This document shows, piece by piece, positions 39,943 to 48,668 of a DNA stretch of 64,000 bases (position 1 is its first letter; the number at the start of each line of letters is the position of its first letter). The DNA comes from Klenkia brasiliensis (lineage in GTDB: Bacteria; Actinomycetota; Actinomycetes; Mycobacteriales; Geodermatophilaceae). The stretch spans positions 1 through 64,000 of the forward strand of contig NZ_FNCF01000005.1 of NCBI RefSeq assembly GCF_900100695.1, in the 5' to 3' direction. A program made the translations under genes and the position numbers. The notes under the pieces are model-generated. The model had not been told where the DNA came from, searched no databases, and worked only from the letters and a program-made list of their open reading frames with translations.

Positions 39943-41222
39943 TGGCGCTGCAGGTCTTCACCGCCACGACCGGGGCGGCGTGGGAGTCCGAGCTCGTCGG
40001 GGCGCTGGACCGCGCCGACCACGGCGTCGTCGTCGTCCGCCGGTTCGTCGACCTGGCCGACCTGCTGGCCGCGGCCGGCACGGGCACCGGGCAGGCCGTC
40101 CTGCTGTCGGCCGAGCTGCGCCGGCTCGACGGGGACGCCGTGGCCCGGCTGACGGCCGCCGGCGTCGCGGTGGTGGGTCTGGTCGAGCCCGGGGACGACG
40201 AGGCCGCCGAACGGCTGCGCCGGCTGGGCGTGGGCCGGGTGCTGCCCGCCGACACCGATGCTGCCGGCATCGCCGCCGCGCTGCGCGAGGCGGTCGCGGG
40301 CCCCGCGCCCGCCCCCGGCGGACGCGACGTCGCCGACCCGCGGGCGGCCCTGCCGGCCCTGGGGCTGCCCGACGACCCGGCCGCCCGGCCCGCCGGCCGT
40401 GGCCGGGTGGTGGCGGTGTGGGGCCCGACCGGCGCCCCGGGCCGCACCACGGTGGCCGTCGGCCTGGCCGACGAGGCCGCCCGGCTCGGGGTCCCGACCC
40501 TGCTGCTGGACGCCGACGTGTACGGCGGGGTCGTGGCGCAGGTCCTCGGCCTGCTCGACGAGTCGCCGGGCATCGCCGCGGCCGCCCGCCAGGCCACGGC
40601 CGGCACCCTGGACGTCGCCCGGCTCGCCCGGCTGGCCTGGGCGGTGTCGCCGCAGCTGCGGGTGCTCACCGGCCTGGCCCGCGCCGACCGGTGGCCGGAG
40701 CTGCGGCCCGGGGCGGTCGCCGCGGTGCTCGAGCAGGCCCGCCGGCTGACCGCGCTGACCGTGGTCGACTGCGCCTTCTGCGTCGAGGAGGACGAGGAGC
40801 TGTCCTTCGACACCGCCGCACCCCGCCGCAACGGCGTCACCACGACCGTCCTGGAGCAGGCCGACACGGTGCTGTGCGTCAGCGGCGCCGACCCGGTCGC
40901 CCTGCAGCGGACCATCCGCGCGCTCGGGCAGCTGCGCGACGTGCTGCCCGGCGTGGAGCCGGGGGTGCTGGTCAACCAGGTCCGCCGCGGCCCGGTGCCG
41001 GGGGACCCCGAGCAGGAGATCGGGACGGCGCTGGCCCGGTTCACCGGCGCCCGCGTGGCCGGGTTCCTGCCCGCCGACCGGCGGGCGACCGACGCCGCGC
41101 TGGCCGCCGGCCGCACCCTCGCCGAGGTCGCCGACCGCTCCCCGCTGCGCCTGGGGTTGCGGTCGCTGGCGGCGGAGCTGACCGGGGTGCCGGCGCCGGG
41201 GCGCCCACGTCGCCGTCGCTGA
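39942..41222 (+). CDS. CpaE/MinD-like ATPase with non-canonical Walker A
   Basis: A 426-residue protein with an N-terminal response-regulator-like region (~1-130) and a C-terminal MinD/ParA-type ATPase, the CpaE architecture. The P-loop reads GPTGAPGRTT (residues 161-170): Arg168 replaces the catalytic lysine and Thr163 replaces the signature lysine of KGGxGKT. LLLDADVYGGVVAQVLGL fits the switch I/Walker A' region and LTVVDCAFCVEED a Walker B. CpaE proteins place Tad pili at the pole. It is coupled to the CpaB-like gene by a TGATG overlap. Confidence 0.8.
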   Translation: MALQVFTATTGAAWESELVGALDRADHGVVVVRRFVDLADLLAAAGTGTGQAVLLSAELRRLDGDAVARLTAAGVAVVGLVEPGDDEAAERLRRLGVGRVLPADTDAAGIAAALREAVAGPAPAPGGRDVADPRAALPALGLPDDPAARPAGRGRVVAVWGPTGAPGRTTVAVGLADEAARLGVPTLLLDADVYGGVVAQVLGLLDESPGIAAAARQATAGTLDVARLARLAWAVSPQLRVLTGLARADRWPELRPGAVAAVLEQARRLTALTVVDCAFCVEEDEELSFDTAAPRRNGVTTTVLEQADTVLCVSGADPVALQRTIRALGQLRDVLPGVEPGVLVNQVRRGPVPGDPEQEIGTALARFTGARVAGFLPADRRATDAALAAGRTLAEVADRSPLRLGLRSLAAELTGVPAPGRPRRRR

Positions 41223-41262
41223 CCGGCATGGCTAGGTTGGGGCCCCCGACGGAGGGAGCACC

Positions 41263-42756
41263 GTGGTCGACCGGCTGACCTCGCTGGACGCGTCGTTCCT
41301 CTACCTCGAGGAGCCCGACACCCCGATGCACGTCGCCGGGTTCCTGGTGCTGGAGTCCCCGCGCGGGGGCCTGGACCACGAGGACCTGGTCGACCTCGTG
41401 CGCTCCCGGCTGCCGCTGGTGCCCCGGTTCCGGCAGAAGGTCGTCGAGGTGCCCGGCCACCTGGCCAACCCCGCGTGGGTCGACGACCCCGACTTCGACG
41501 TCACCTACCACGTGCGGCGCTCGGCGCTGCCCCGGCCGGGGACCGAGGAGCAGCTGCTGGACCTGGTCGCCCGGCTGACCGCCCGGCCGCTGGACCACCA
41601 CCGCCCCCTGTGGGAGATGTACCTGGTCGAGGGCCTGGCCGACGACCGGATCGCGGTGGTCACCAAGACCCACCCGGCGCTGGTCGACGGGCTGACGGCC
41701 ATCGACATCGGCCAGGTCATCCTCGACGACGCCCCGGTGCCCGCCGACCGGCCCGCGCCGGCCGACGACTGGCGTCCCCGCCGGCCCCCCGGCCCGGTCG
41801 CGCTGGTCTGGGAGGCGGTGGAGGAGGCGGTGCAGCGGCCCACCGCGGTGCTGGACACCGTCCGGACCGCCACCGGCGACCTGCGCGCCACGGCGGGTCG
41901 GCTGGTGGGCACCGCCGGGTCGGTGCTCAGCGCCCTGGCCCGCACCACGGTGCGCCCGGCCCCGACCAGCCCGCTCAACGGCTCCATCGGCCGGCAGCGG
42001 CGGGTCGCGGTCGCGCGCGCGGACCTCGAGCAGCTCAAGGCGGTGCGGGCGGTGCTCGGGGGCACCGTCAACGACGTCCTGCTGGCGACGGTGACCGGGG
42101 CGCTGCGCGAGTGGCTGCTCTCCCGCGGCGAGCCGGTGGTCGGGTCGACGTCGATCCGGGCCCTGGTGCCCGTGTCGGTGCGGCCGGACGACACCGGTGT
42201 CGACGCCGACGACCCGACCGGCGGGGTGGTGTCCTCCCTGCTGCTGGACCTCCCGGTCGGCGAGCCCAACCCCCGGGTGCGGGTGGCCCGGATCGGCTAC
42301 GCGATGCGCGGGGCGGCCCAGGGCGGCCAGTCGGTGGGGGCCGGCACCCTGGTCGCGCTCTCGGGGTTCGCGCCGCCGACCCTGCACGCCCTCGGCGCGC
42401 GGGCGGCCAGCGGGTTGTCCCGCCGGCTGTTCAACCTGGTGGTCACCAACGTCCCGGGCCCGCAGCAGCCGCTCTACGCCTCGGGTGCCCGGATGCTCGA
42501 GGTCTTCCCGGTGGTGCCGCTGGCCCGCGGCCAGGGGCTGGCCATCGGGCTCACCAGCTACGACGGCACGGTGTACTTCGGCCTCAACGCCGACCGCGAC
42601 TCCGTCTCCGACGTCGACGTGCTGGCCGACCTCATCGAGCAGGAGGTCGCCGACCTGGTCGAGACCACCGCCGAGGGGCCGCCGGCGCCGCAACCCCCAC
42701 CCACCCGCCGGGCGCCGACCCGGCGGCCGCGCAGGGGCGCGGCCGGGGGAGACTGA
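41263..42756 (+). CDS. WS/DGAT family acyltransferase-like protein with HPxxxDG motif
   Basis: A 497-residue wax ester synthase/diacylglycerol acyltransferase homologue: MVDRLTSLDASFLYLEEPDTPMHVA at the N-terminus, ARPLDHHRPLWEMYLVEG, LGGTVNDVLLATVTGAL and VTNVPGPQQPLY. The family catalytic motif HHxxxDG is here HPALVDG (residues 137-143), so the second, catalytic histidine is proline. Activity as a triacylglycerol or wax synthase is therefore uncertain. In M. tuberculosis the nearby tgs3 (Rv3234c) occupies this position. TAGGTT at 41231 and GGAGGGA before the GTG suggest a leadered transcript. Confidence 0.85.
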   Translation: MVDRLTSLDASFLYLEEPDTPMHVAGFLVLESPRGGLDHEDLVDLVRSRLPLVPRFRQKVVEVPGHLANPAWVDDPDFDVTYHVRRSALPRPGTEEQLLDLVARLTARPLDHHRPLWEMYLVEGLADDRIAVVTKTHPALVDGLTAIDIGQVILDDAPVPADRPAPADDWRPRRPPGPVALVWEAVEEAVQRPTAVLDTVRTATGDLRATAGRLVGTAGSVLSALARTTVRPAPTSPLNGSIGRQRRVAVARADLEQLKAVRAVLGGTVNDVLLATVTGALREWLLSRGEPVVGSTSIRALVPVSVRPDDTGVDADDPTGGVVSSLLLDLPVGEPNPRVRVARIGYAMRGAAQGGQSVGAGTLVALSGFAPPTLHALGARAASGLSRRLFNLVVTNVPGPQQPLYASGARMLEVFPVVPLARGQGLAIGLTSYDGTVYFGLNADRDSVSDVDVLADLIEQEVADLVETTAEGPPAPQPPPTRRAPTRRPRRGAAGGD

Positions 42757-42760
42757 CCGG

Positions 42761-43267
42761 GTGCGCGTGTACCTACCGGCCACCACGACCGTCCTGCGCC
42801 AGCTGCTCGACGAGGGGCGGGTGCCCGGCCCGCTGACGGTGTTCGCGGTGACCCCCGAGCTGCGCGGGTTCTACGAGCTCTCCGACACCGACGAGGAGGA
42901 GCTGGAGTACGCCGCGCTGCTCGGCGCGGCCCGCGCCAGCCTGCGGTTGCTGGACGTCGACCCCGCCGCCGCCCGCCGCCGGGTGGTGCTGGCCGCCGAC
43001 CTCCCCGACGACGCCGTCACCCCGCTGTCGGACCCCGACACCGACCGCGGTGCCGCCCGGGCCTCGGCCGACCTCGCCCTGGCCGACGTGGCCAGCGCGC
43101 ACATCGACACCGCCGAGGCCGAGCCCGACGTCGCCGCTGCCGTGGCCGTCGTGCTGGAGGCCGACCTCGGCAGCGAGGACTCGCAGTTCGTCGTCGACCA
43201 GGCCGAGGGGCACGAACTGGCCTGGTACGCCACGCAGGAGCTCGGCCCCGCGCTCGACCTGCTCTGA
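42761..43267 (+). CDS. DUF6912 family protein (Rv3231c homologue)
   Basis: A 168-residue acidic protein (Rv3231c is 169 aa). It starts VRVYLPATTTVLRQLLDEGRVPG and contains AVTPELRGFYELSDTDEEELEYAALLGAA and SAHIDTAEAEPDVAAAV, conserved in the family. Its function is unknown; it appears cytoplasmic. It follows the acyltransferase-like gene by 4 nt and ends 6 nt from the convergent FtsK-type ATPase gene. Confidence 0.82.
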   Translation: MRVYLPATTTVLRQLLDEGRVPGPLTVFAVTPELRGFYELSDTDEEELEYAALLGAARASLRLLDVDPAAARRRVVLAADLPDDAVTPLSDPDTDRGAARASADLALADVASAHIDTAEAEPDVAAAVAVVLEADLGSEDSQFVVDQAEGHELAWYATQELGPALDLL

Positions 43268-43273
43268 CCCCGC

Positions 43274-46200
43274 TCACCGCCGGGCCACCTGCACCCGGGT
43301 GGTGGTGCCCCCGGTGACCAGCCACCCCGCGCCCGGCCGGGCCGGGAGGGCGGCGCGGGGCAGTCGGGCGCCCAGCAGCTCGCCGTCCCCGCGCGCCGGC
43401 TGCAGCAGCAGCGCGGTGCGGGTGCGGCGCAGCGTGGGGGCCGGCCCGCGGTAGGCCCCCGCGACGTCGGCGGGTGCGGCCGCGGCGACGAGCACGGCCG
43501 GCCCGCCCGGGGCGGTGACCGCGGCCAGCGCGTCGAGCAGGTCGTCGGGCAGCTGGCCGAGGTCGTCGGCGAGCACCACACCGGCCGCACCGCCCAGCCG
43601 CTCGGTCCAGGCCCGCAGACCGCCGGGTTCGTCGACGCGGTCGGCGGGGGTGGGGCCCGCACGCCGGTGCGGCGCGCCGACGAGCAGCACCGGCGTACCG
43701 CCGGCGGCCAGCCGGGCCGCCAGGGCGGTCAGCGTGGTGGACCGGCCGCTCCCCGGTGGGCCGGCGACCAGCAGCCCGCCGGTGCGGTGCAGGTCCACCG
43801 TGACCGGGGTCCCGCCGTCGCCGCCCGGACCGAGCAGCGCCACCCCCGCCGGCAGCCCGGCGACGGGCGGGGCGGCCGGGTCGGCCGGCAGCTCCACCAC
43901 CTCCACCCGGCCGGGGACGGGGACGGACGCACCGGCGGGTGCCGGCAGCGGGCGGGGGAGGGCCAGCTGCACCTCGGTCGCCTCGTCGTCCAGCAGCGCC
44001 CGCCCGGGCGGCCGGTGCGCTGGGACCCGGGCGGCCGGCACCCCCGCGACGGCGTAGTCGGCCCGGTCGGCCAGCGGGAGGACGAGCCGGTGCCCGACCG
44101 CCCCGGCCAGCCGGCTGCCCGGCAGCGCCCGGTCGGTGGTGAGGACGGCGGTCAGCCCCACGGCCGCGCCCTCGCGCACCAGCCGCAGCAGCGCGGTGCC
44201 CCCGGTGCCGGGTGCGAGCTCCTCCAGCTCGGTGCCCGCCGTGTCGGCGCCGTCGACGAGCAGCAGCAGGCGGGGGTGCGGCCCGGGCGCGGTCCGGCGG
44301 CGGTCGACCTCCTCCTGCAGCCGGGTGACCAGCCGCTCCAGCCGGTGCCCCGCGCCGCGGCCGACCACGGTGCCGGTGTGCGGCAGCCCGGACAACGCCC
44401 GGGCGAGCTCGCCGCCGGCGTGGTCGACGGCGTGCACGTGCAGGTCCGCGGGGCCCCGACCGGCGACCGCCTCCCCGAGCAGCGTGCGCAGCGCCGTCGT
44501 CCGGCCGCTGCGCGGGCCCCCGACCACGAGCCACCCGCCGCCGGCCCCCAGGTCGACCAGCAGGTCCTCCTGCCGCTGCTGGTCGGGCCGGTCGACCACG
44601 CCCCACCGCACCGGGGCGCCCGGTTCGGCCCCGGCCGCCGGGTGGACCTGGTCGGGCAGGGCCGGCAGCCAGGGCCGGGGCGGCGGCGGAACACCCACGG
44701 CCCGGGCCCGCAGCGTGCGCACCTGGTCCGCCAGGTCGGTGCTCCCCGCTACCCCGCCCGGTTCGGCCGGCCCGCCGGCCGGGAGCGGGGCCGGGGGCCA
44801 GCGGCGGACCCGCACGGCGTCGTCCCGGTCGGCGGGCACCCCCACCCGGGCCACCTGCAGCGGCAGCGGGGCCTCCGCACCGACCCGCAGCAGGGCGCGC
44901 CCGGGCCGGTCGACCGGGAGCCAGGCGGCGTCGGGGACGCCCAGCACGTCCCGTGAGCCGGTCTCGTCGGTGGTGCGCAGGCACAGCCGGACGGTGCAGT
45001 TCGCGCGGATCTCCGGGCTCACCGACCCCGAGGGCCGCTGGGTGGCCAGCACCAGGTGCACACCCAGGGACCGGCCGCGCTGCGCGATCGCGACCAGGCC
45101 CGGCACGAAACCCGGCAGCTCCTCGCCCAGGGTGGCGAACTCGTCCACGACGATGACCAGCCGCGGCAGGAGCACCTCGCCCTGTTCGTCGCCCGTGCCG
45201 TCGCCCGCGCCCCCGACCGGCAGGTCGGCCAGGTCGCGGGCACCGCACCCGGCCAGCACCCGCTCCCGCCGGGTCAGCTCGGCGGTCAGCGAGCGCAGCG
45301 CGCGGGCGGTGGAGGCGCCGTCGAGGTCGGTGAGCAGGCCCACCGTGTGCGGCAGGTCGGCGGCCTCCCCGAAGGCGGCGCCGCCCTTGTAGTCGACCAG
45401 CAGGAAGCTGCACCGGTCCGGCGGGTGGGCCGCGGCCAGCCCCAGCACGAGGGTGCGCAGCAGCTCGGACTTCCCGGCCCCCGTGGTGCCGGCCACCAGG
45501 GCGTGCGGGCCGACCGCGCACAGGTCGAGGGTCACCGGGCCCGAGGTGCCGACACCGAGGACGGCCGCCAGCGTCGACCTCGACCGGGACCACGGCGCGG
45601 GCACCGGGCCGACGAGGTCGCGCCACCGCACCGCGTCGGGCAGTCCGCCCGGCCCCTGCGGCACCGTCAGCGGGGCGAGGTCCGCGGCCACCTGCTCGGC
45701 CAGGTCGAGTGCCAGGCGGTCGAGGACGACGTGGACGTCCGGGCGGCCGCTGCGGCGCAGCCGGGCGCCCGCGCCGGTCTCGCCGACCACCTCCACCGAC
45801 GCGGTCGCCCCGCCCGCCGGCACCCGCCCGACGGCGACCGCACCGCGCTCGCGCGCCCGCCGGAGCACCTCGGCGCCGTCCTCGTCGAGCGGGCCGTCCA
45901 CGACGACGAGGTGGGCCGCGCCGGGGGCGGGCACGGTGCCCAGGTGGGGCAGCCACCGGGCCCACCGCCAGTCGGCCGCCTCGGCGTCCCCGGTCAGCAG
46001 CGTGAGGGAGACGGCGTCGGGCGGGTGCAGGACGGCGACCTGGCAGACCAGCTGCCGCAGCGCGCCCAGCAGGGCCGCGCGCGGGCCCCGGACCTCCAGC
46101 CCGCCCTCCCGCAGGTCCAGCAGCACCGGCAGCCGGTCGGCCCCGACCGGCGTCTGCGTGCCGTCGCCGCCGCGCCGGGAGACCGCGGTGCTGCCGGGAC

Positions 46201-47296
46201 CGGTGCCCAGCCGGACCACCAGGAGGTCGGGGTCGGTGGCCGGGCGTTCCCAGAGCGGGGCGCAGCGCCGCCGGGCGGCCGAGACCAGGGCCGCCGGGTC
46301 GGGGGCCAGTGCCTCCCGCAGGCCGGCCTCGGCCGCGACCGCGGCGGTGACCTCGGCGTCGGCGCGGGCCAGGTCGACGGCGTGCTCGGCGGTGCGCCGG
46401 CGGTGGCCGCGACGTCCGGACCAGCGGTCGGAGACCCACCCGCCGAGGGCGACCAGGGGGCCCAGCAGGGCGAAGAACAGGAACGTCGGGGTGTGCAGCG
46501 CCCAGGCCAGGGCGCCGCCGGCCAGCGCGGGCAGCAGCACCGCGATCCAGGCGAGGGCCCGGCGGGGAGGTGGTTCGGGCGCGCCGGGGACCGCCACCGC
46601 GACCACCGGGACGGCGGGCGGCGACGGTCGGGGCGCCGCGGCGGCGAGCCAGCGGCCACCGGGGGCGGGTACGACGGGGACCGTGGACCCGGCCGGGGCG
46701 GTCAACCGCAGGGCGCTGGCGCCCACCTGCACCACGGCGCCCAGCGGCCACGGCACCGGGTCGGGGCCCAGCACCCGGGTGCCGCCGCCGGCACCGGCGC
46801 CGACCGACAGCCGGCTGCCGTTGGCCGAGCCCAGGTCGCGGACGACCACCCCGGTGCCGGCGACCGTGACCTCCAGGTGCTGCCGGGAGACGTCGGGGTC
46901 GGGCAGCCGGACCCGCGCGGACCCGGTCCCGCGCGGGCCGCCGCGGCCGACGACGAGCACGCCCTGCGCGAGCGGGTGGCAGGCACCGGCCCCCGGCCCA
47001 CCGCTGACCTGCAGCTCCAGCGCCCCACCCACCGGGGTGGTGCGCGGACCGGGCCGGTCGGCGCCCAGCCGCGCGCCGTGCCGCACCCGGGGGTCCGACA
47101 GCGGGGTGTCGTCCTCGAGACGGTCCGGGCCGCACCACAGCCCGCCGACGGGCAGCCCGCACGCGGCGAGCCCGGCCCGGACCGAGGCCAGGTCGTGGCC
47201 GTCGGTGGCCTGCACCTCGACGTCGGCGACGCCCCCGGGGCCGTGCAGGCTCCACCGCCGGGTGGACCGGTCGGGGGCGCCTGGGTGGGTGGGCAT
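43274..47296 (-). CDS. FHA-FtsK/SpoIIIE ATPase (EccC/EssC-like type VII secretion motor)
   Basis: A 1340-residue protein. A small N-terminal beta domain (~1-85) is followed by an FHA domain (~115-175; VLVVGRGG, PDVSRQHLEV, LGSANGSRLSV). Two transmembrane segments lie near 245-290 (LAWIAVLLPALAGGALAWAL). Tandem P-loop domains follow: a canonical ATPase with GTTGAGKSE near 602-610, a second P-loop GGPRSGRTT near 925 and a third GPPGSGRST near 1177. FHA plus TM plus tandem FtsK domains is the EssC-type layout that powers WXG100 export. A divergent WXG100 gene lies 153 bp away. No EccB, EccD, EccE or MycP gene is present. Confidence 0.88.
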   Translation of the reverse strand: MPTHPGAPDRSTRRWSLHGPGGVADVEVQATDGHDLASVRAGLAACGLPVGGLWCGPDRLEDDTPLSDPRVRHGARLGADRPGPRTTPVGGALELQVSGGPGAGACHPLAQGVLVVGRGGPRGTGSARVRLPDPDVSRQHLEVTVAGTGVVVRDLGSANGSRLSVGAGAGGGTRVLGPDPVPWPLGAVVQVGASALRLTAPAGSTVPVVPAPGGRWLAAAAPRPSPPAVPVVAVAVPGAPEPPPRRALAWIAVLLPALAGGALAWALHTPTFLFFALLGPLVALGGWVSDRWSGRRGHRRRTAEHAVDLARADAEVTAAVAAEAGLREALAPDPAALVSAARRRCAPLWERPATDPDLLVVRLGTGPGSTAVSRRGGDGTQTPVGADRLPVLLDLREGGLEVRGPRAALLGALRQLVCQVAVLHPPDAVSLTLLTGDAEAADWRWARWLPHLGTVPAPGAAHLVVVDGPLDEDGAEVLRRARERGAVAVGRVPAGGATASVEVVGETGAGARLRRSGRPDVHVVLDRLALDLAEQVAADLAPLTVPQGPGGLPDAVRWRDLVGPVPAPWSRSRSTLAAVLGVGTSGPVTLDLCAVGPHALVAGTTGAGKSELLRTLVLGLAAAHPPDRCSFLLVDYKGGAAFGEAADLPHTVGLLTDLDGASTARALRSLTAELTRRERVLAGCGARDLADLPVGGAGDGTGDEQGEVLLPRLVIVVDEFATLGEELPGFVPGLVAIAQRGRSLGVHLVLATQRPSGSVSPEIRANCTVRLCLRTTDETGSRDVLGVPDAAWLPVDRPGRALLRVGAEAPLPLQVARVGVPADRDDAVRVRRWPPAPLPAGGPAEPGGVAGSTDLADQVRTLRARAVGVPPPPRPWLPALPDQVHPAAGAEPGAPVRWGVVDRPDQQRQEDLLVDLGAGGGWLVVGGPRSGRTTALRTLLGEAVAGRGPADLHVHAVDHAGGELARALSGLPHTGTVVGRGAGHRLERLVTRLQEEVDRRRTAPGPHPRLLLLVDGADTAGTELEELAPGTGGTALLRLVREGAAVGLTAVLTTDRALPGSRLAGAVGHRLVLPLADRADYAVAGVPAARVPAHRPPGRALLDDEATEVQLALPRPLPAPAGASVPVPGRVEVVELPADPAAPPVAGLPAGVALLGPGGDGGTPVTVDLHRTGGLLVAGPPGSGRSTTLTALAARLAAGGTPVLLVGAPHRRAGPTPADRVDEPGGLRAWTERLGGAAGVVLADDLGQLPDDLLDALAAVTAPGGPAVLVAAAAPADVAGAYRGPAPTLRRTRTALLLQPARGDGELLGARLPRAALPARPGAGWLVTGGTTTRVQVARR

Positions 47297-47346
47297 GCGC
47301 GCAGGGTCACCCGGGCCGGCCGGTGGCGGTACCCGCCCCGGCCGAT

Positions 47347-47373
47347 CTGTGGACAGGGGTCCCGCCTGTGGAC
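47347..47373. promoter_or_regulatory. Paired CTGTGGAC motifs between ATPase and WXG100 genes
   Basis: CTGTGGAC occurs at 47347-47354 and 47366-47373 (19 bp apart), the complement of the GTCCACAG motif before comF and the cpaB-like gene. A TACCGT hexamer at 47403-47408 is a candidate -10 for the WXG100 gene. Confidence 0.4.
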
Positions 47374-47449
47374 GACCGGGGCCCGCCGCCGCCGTCCGGC
47401 CCTACCGTCCCTGCTCGACCGGGACCCACCCGGACCAGAGGAGGACACC

Positions 47450-47743
47450 GTGAAGGTCGACATCGCCACCCTGCAGGCCATGGCCGCCCAGTGCCGCGGG
47501 GAGGCCGGCGAGCAGTCCGCGCGCCTGGCCACCCTGTCCGCCGCCGTCGGCACCGGCGTCACCGACGGCTGGACCGACAGCGCCGCGGCCGTGCAGTTCA
47601 GCCACCTGTACGAGCAGTGGCGGCTGTCCAGCCAGAACATCAGCGTGGCGCTGTCGGGCATGGGCGACCTGCTCACCGACGTGGGCAACGCCTACCAGCA
47701 GCACGAGGCGCAGATGGCCGCGCGCATCGGCGCGATGGTCTGA
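47450..47743 (+). CDS. WXG100 family type VII secretion substrate
   Basis: A 97-residue all-helical protein of WXG100 size: VDIATLQAMAAQCRGEAGEQSARL, a turn reading DGWTDSAAA, then VQFSHLYEQWRLSSQNISVALSGMGDLL. The Trp of the WXG turn is present but the Gly is Asp (W-T-D). The C-terminus (YQQHEAQMAARIGAMV) is short and has no clear YxxxD/E export signal. The start is the GTG at 47450 with a strong GAGGAGG at 47438-47444. It is the only small helical partner of the divergent ATPase. Confidence 0.85.
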   Translation: MKVDIATLQAMAAQCRGEAGEQSARLATLSAAVGTGVTDGWTDSAAAVQFSHLYEQWRLSSQNISVALSGMGDLLTDVGNAYQQHEAQMAARIGAMV

Positions 47744-47760
47744 GCGGCCGCGGCGCTCAG
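47740..47760. terminator. Weak stop-codon hairpin between WXG100 and HTTM genes
   Basis: A 7-bp inverted repeat CTGAGCG/CGCTCAG with a 7-nt loop includes both convergent stop codons. Confidence 0.35.
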
Positions 47761-48668
47761 CCCGGTGGGTCGCCGCCCCCGGCCGGGGCGGTGACCGCCG
47801 GCCCGGGGGCCCGTTCGCGGTCCCGCCGCAGCCGTTCCCACGGCAGGATCGACAGGATCGCGATGCAGTGCGGCAGGAAGATGATGCCGACGCCGGCGTA
47901 GACCATGACGTGGAAGCCGAGCAGGAAGACCACCAGGCCGATCCGCGCGCGGTCGCTGCGCACCAGCAGCACCAGCGGCGAGGCGAACTCGAAGACCAGC
48001 ATCACCCACTGCGCGGCCGGCAGCAGCCAGGCCACGTCGAGGGTCCACAGCGACAGGTCGGTGCCGCGGCGGACCACGGCGCGGGTCAGGGTGGAGCCCG
48101 TCGCCCAGTCCCAGCCGCCGAAGCGCATCTTGGCCCAGGCGGCCAGGAAGTAGGTCAGCATGACCGTGACCAGGATGGCCGCCGAGGCGAAGCCGGCGGC
48201 CTGGGAGGAGCGCCGGTCGCGCCAGCGGGCCACGCCCACGGTGGGCAGCACCGCCAGGGCGACCAGGTAGGCGATGCGGTCGTGGTCGACCTTGCCGTAG
48301 CTCATCGCGATGACCATCCACTCCGCATACAGGAGGAAGACGGCCCAGCCCAGCACCCGGGGTGCCCGGCCGGTGGCGGCGGCCACCGCGGCGACGACCA
48401 GCGCCCACTGCACGACCAGCACCACCGTGTGGGTGGGGGTGGGCAGGTGCAGCAGGCGACCGACGAGCAGTGGTTGGTAGAACTCGGTCGGCACGTCGGC
48501 GTGCGCCTTGACCCACGCGGTGGTGAGGAAGACGTCGACCGGGATGAACAGGTAGGCGATCGCGCGGAACACCGCGATGCGCGCCAGCGGGACCGGCCGG
48601 AACCACCAGCGCGGGGTCAGCGGCACCGCGGGCGCGGTCTCCGGGCGCACCGGGGCGGCGGCGCTCAC
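47757..48668 (-). CDS. HTTM-domain integral membrane protein
   Basis: A 303-residue protein with about seven hydrophobic segments, opening RWWFRPVPLARIAVFRAIAYLFIPVDVF, the hallmark of HTTM proteins, relatives of the transmembrane part of vitamin K-dependent gamma-carboxylase. Conserved-looking polar residues occur in YGKVDHDRIAYLVA, WAKMRFGGWDWATGSTL and LLGFHVMVYAGVGIIFLPHC. The bacterial function is not established. Its GTG start overlaps the stop of the small upstream membrane gene (GTGA), so the pair is co-translated. Confidence 0.8.
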   Translation of the reverse strand: MSAAAPVRPETAPAVPLTPRWWFRPVPLARIAVFRAIAYLFIPVDVFLTTAWVKAHADVPTEFYQPLLVGRLLHLPTPTHTVVLVVQWALVVAAVAAATGRAPRVLGWAVFLLYAEWMVIAMSYGKVDHDRIAYLVALAVLPTVGVARWRDRRSSQAAGFASAAILVTVMLTYFLAAWAKMRFGGWDWATGSTLTRAVVRRGTDLSLWTLDVAWLLPAAQWVMLVFEFASPLVLLVRSDRARIGLVVFLLGFHVMVYAGVGIIFLPHCIAILSILPWERLRRDRERAPGPAVTAPAGGGDPPG

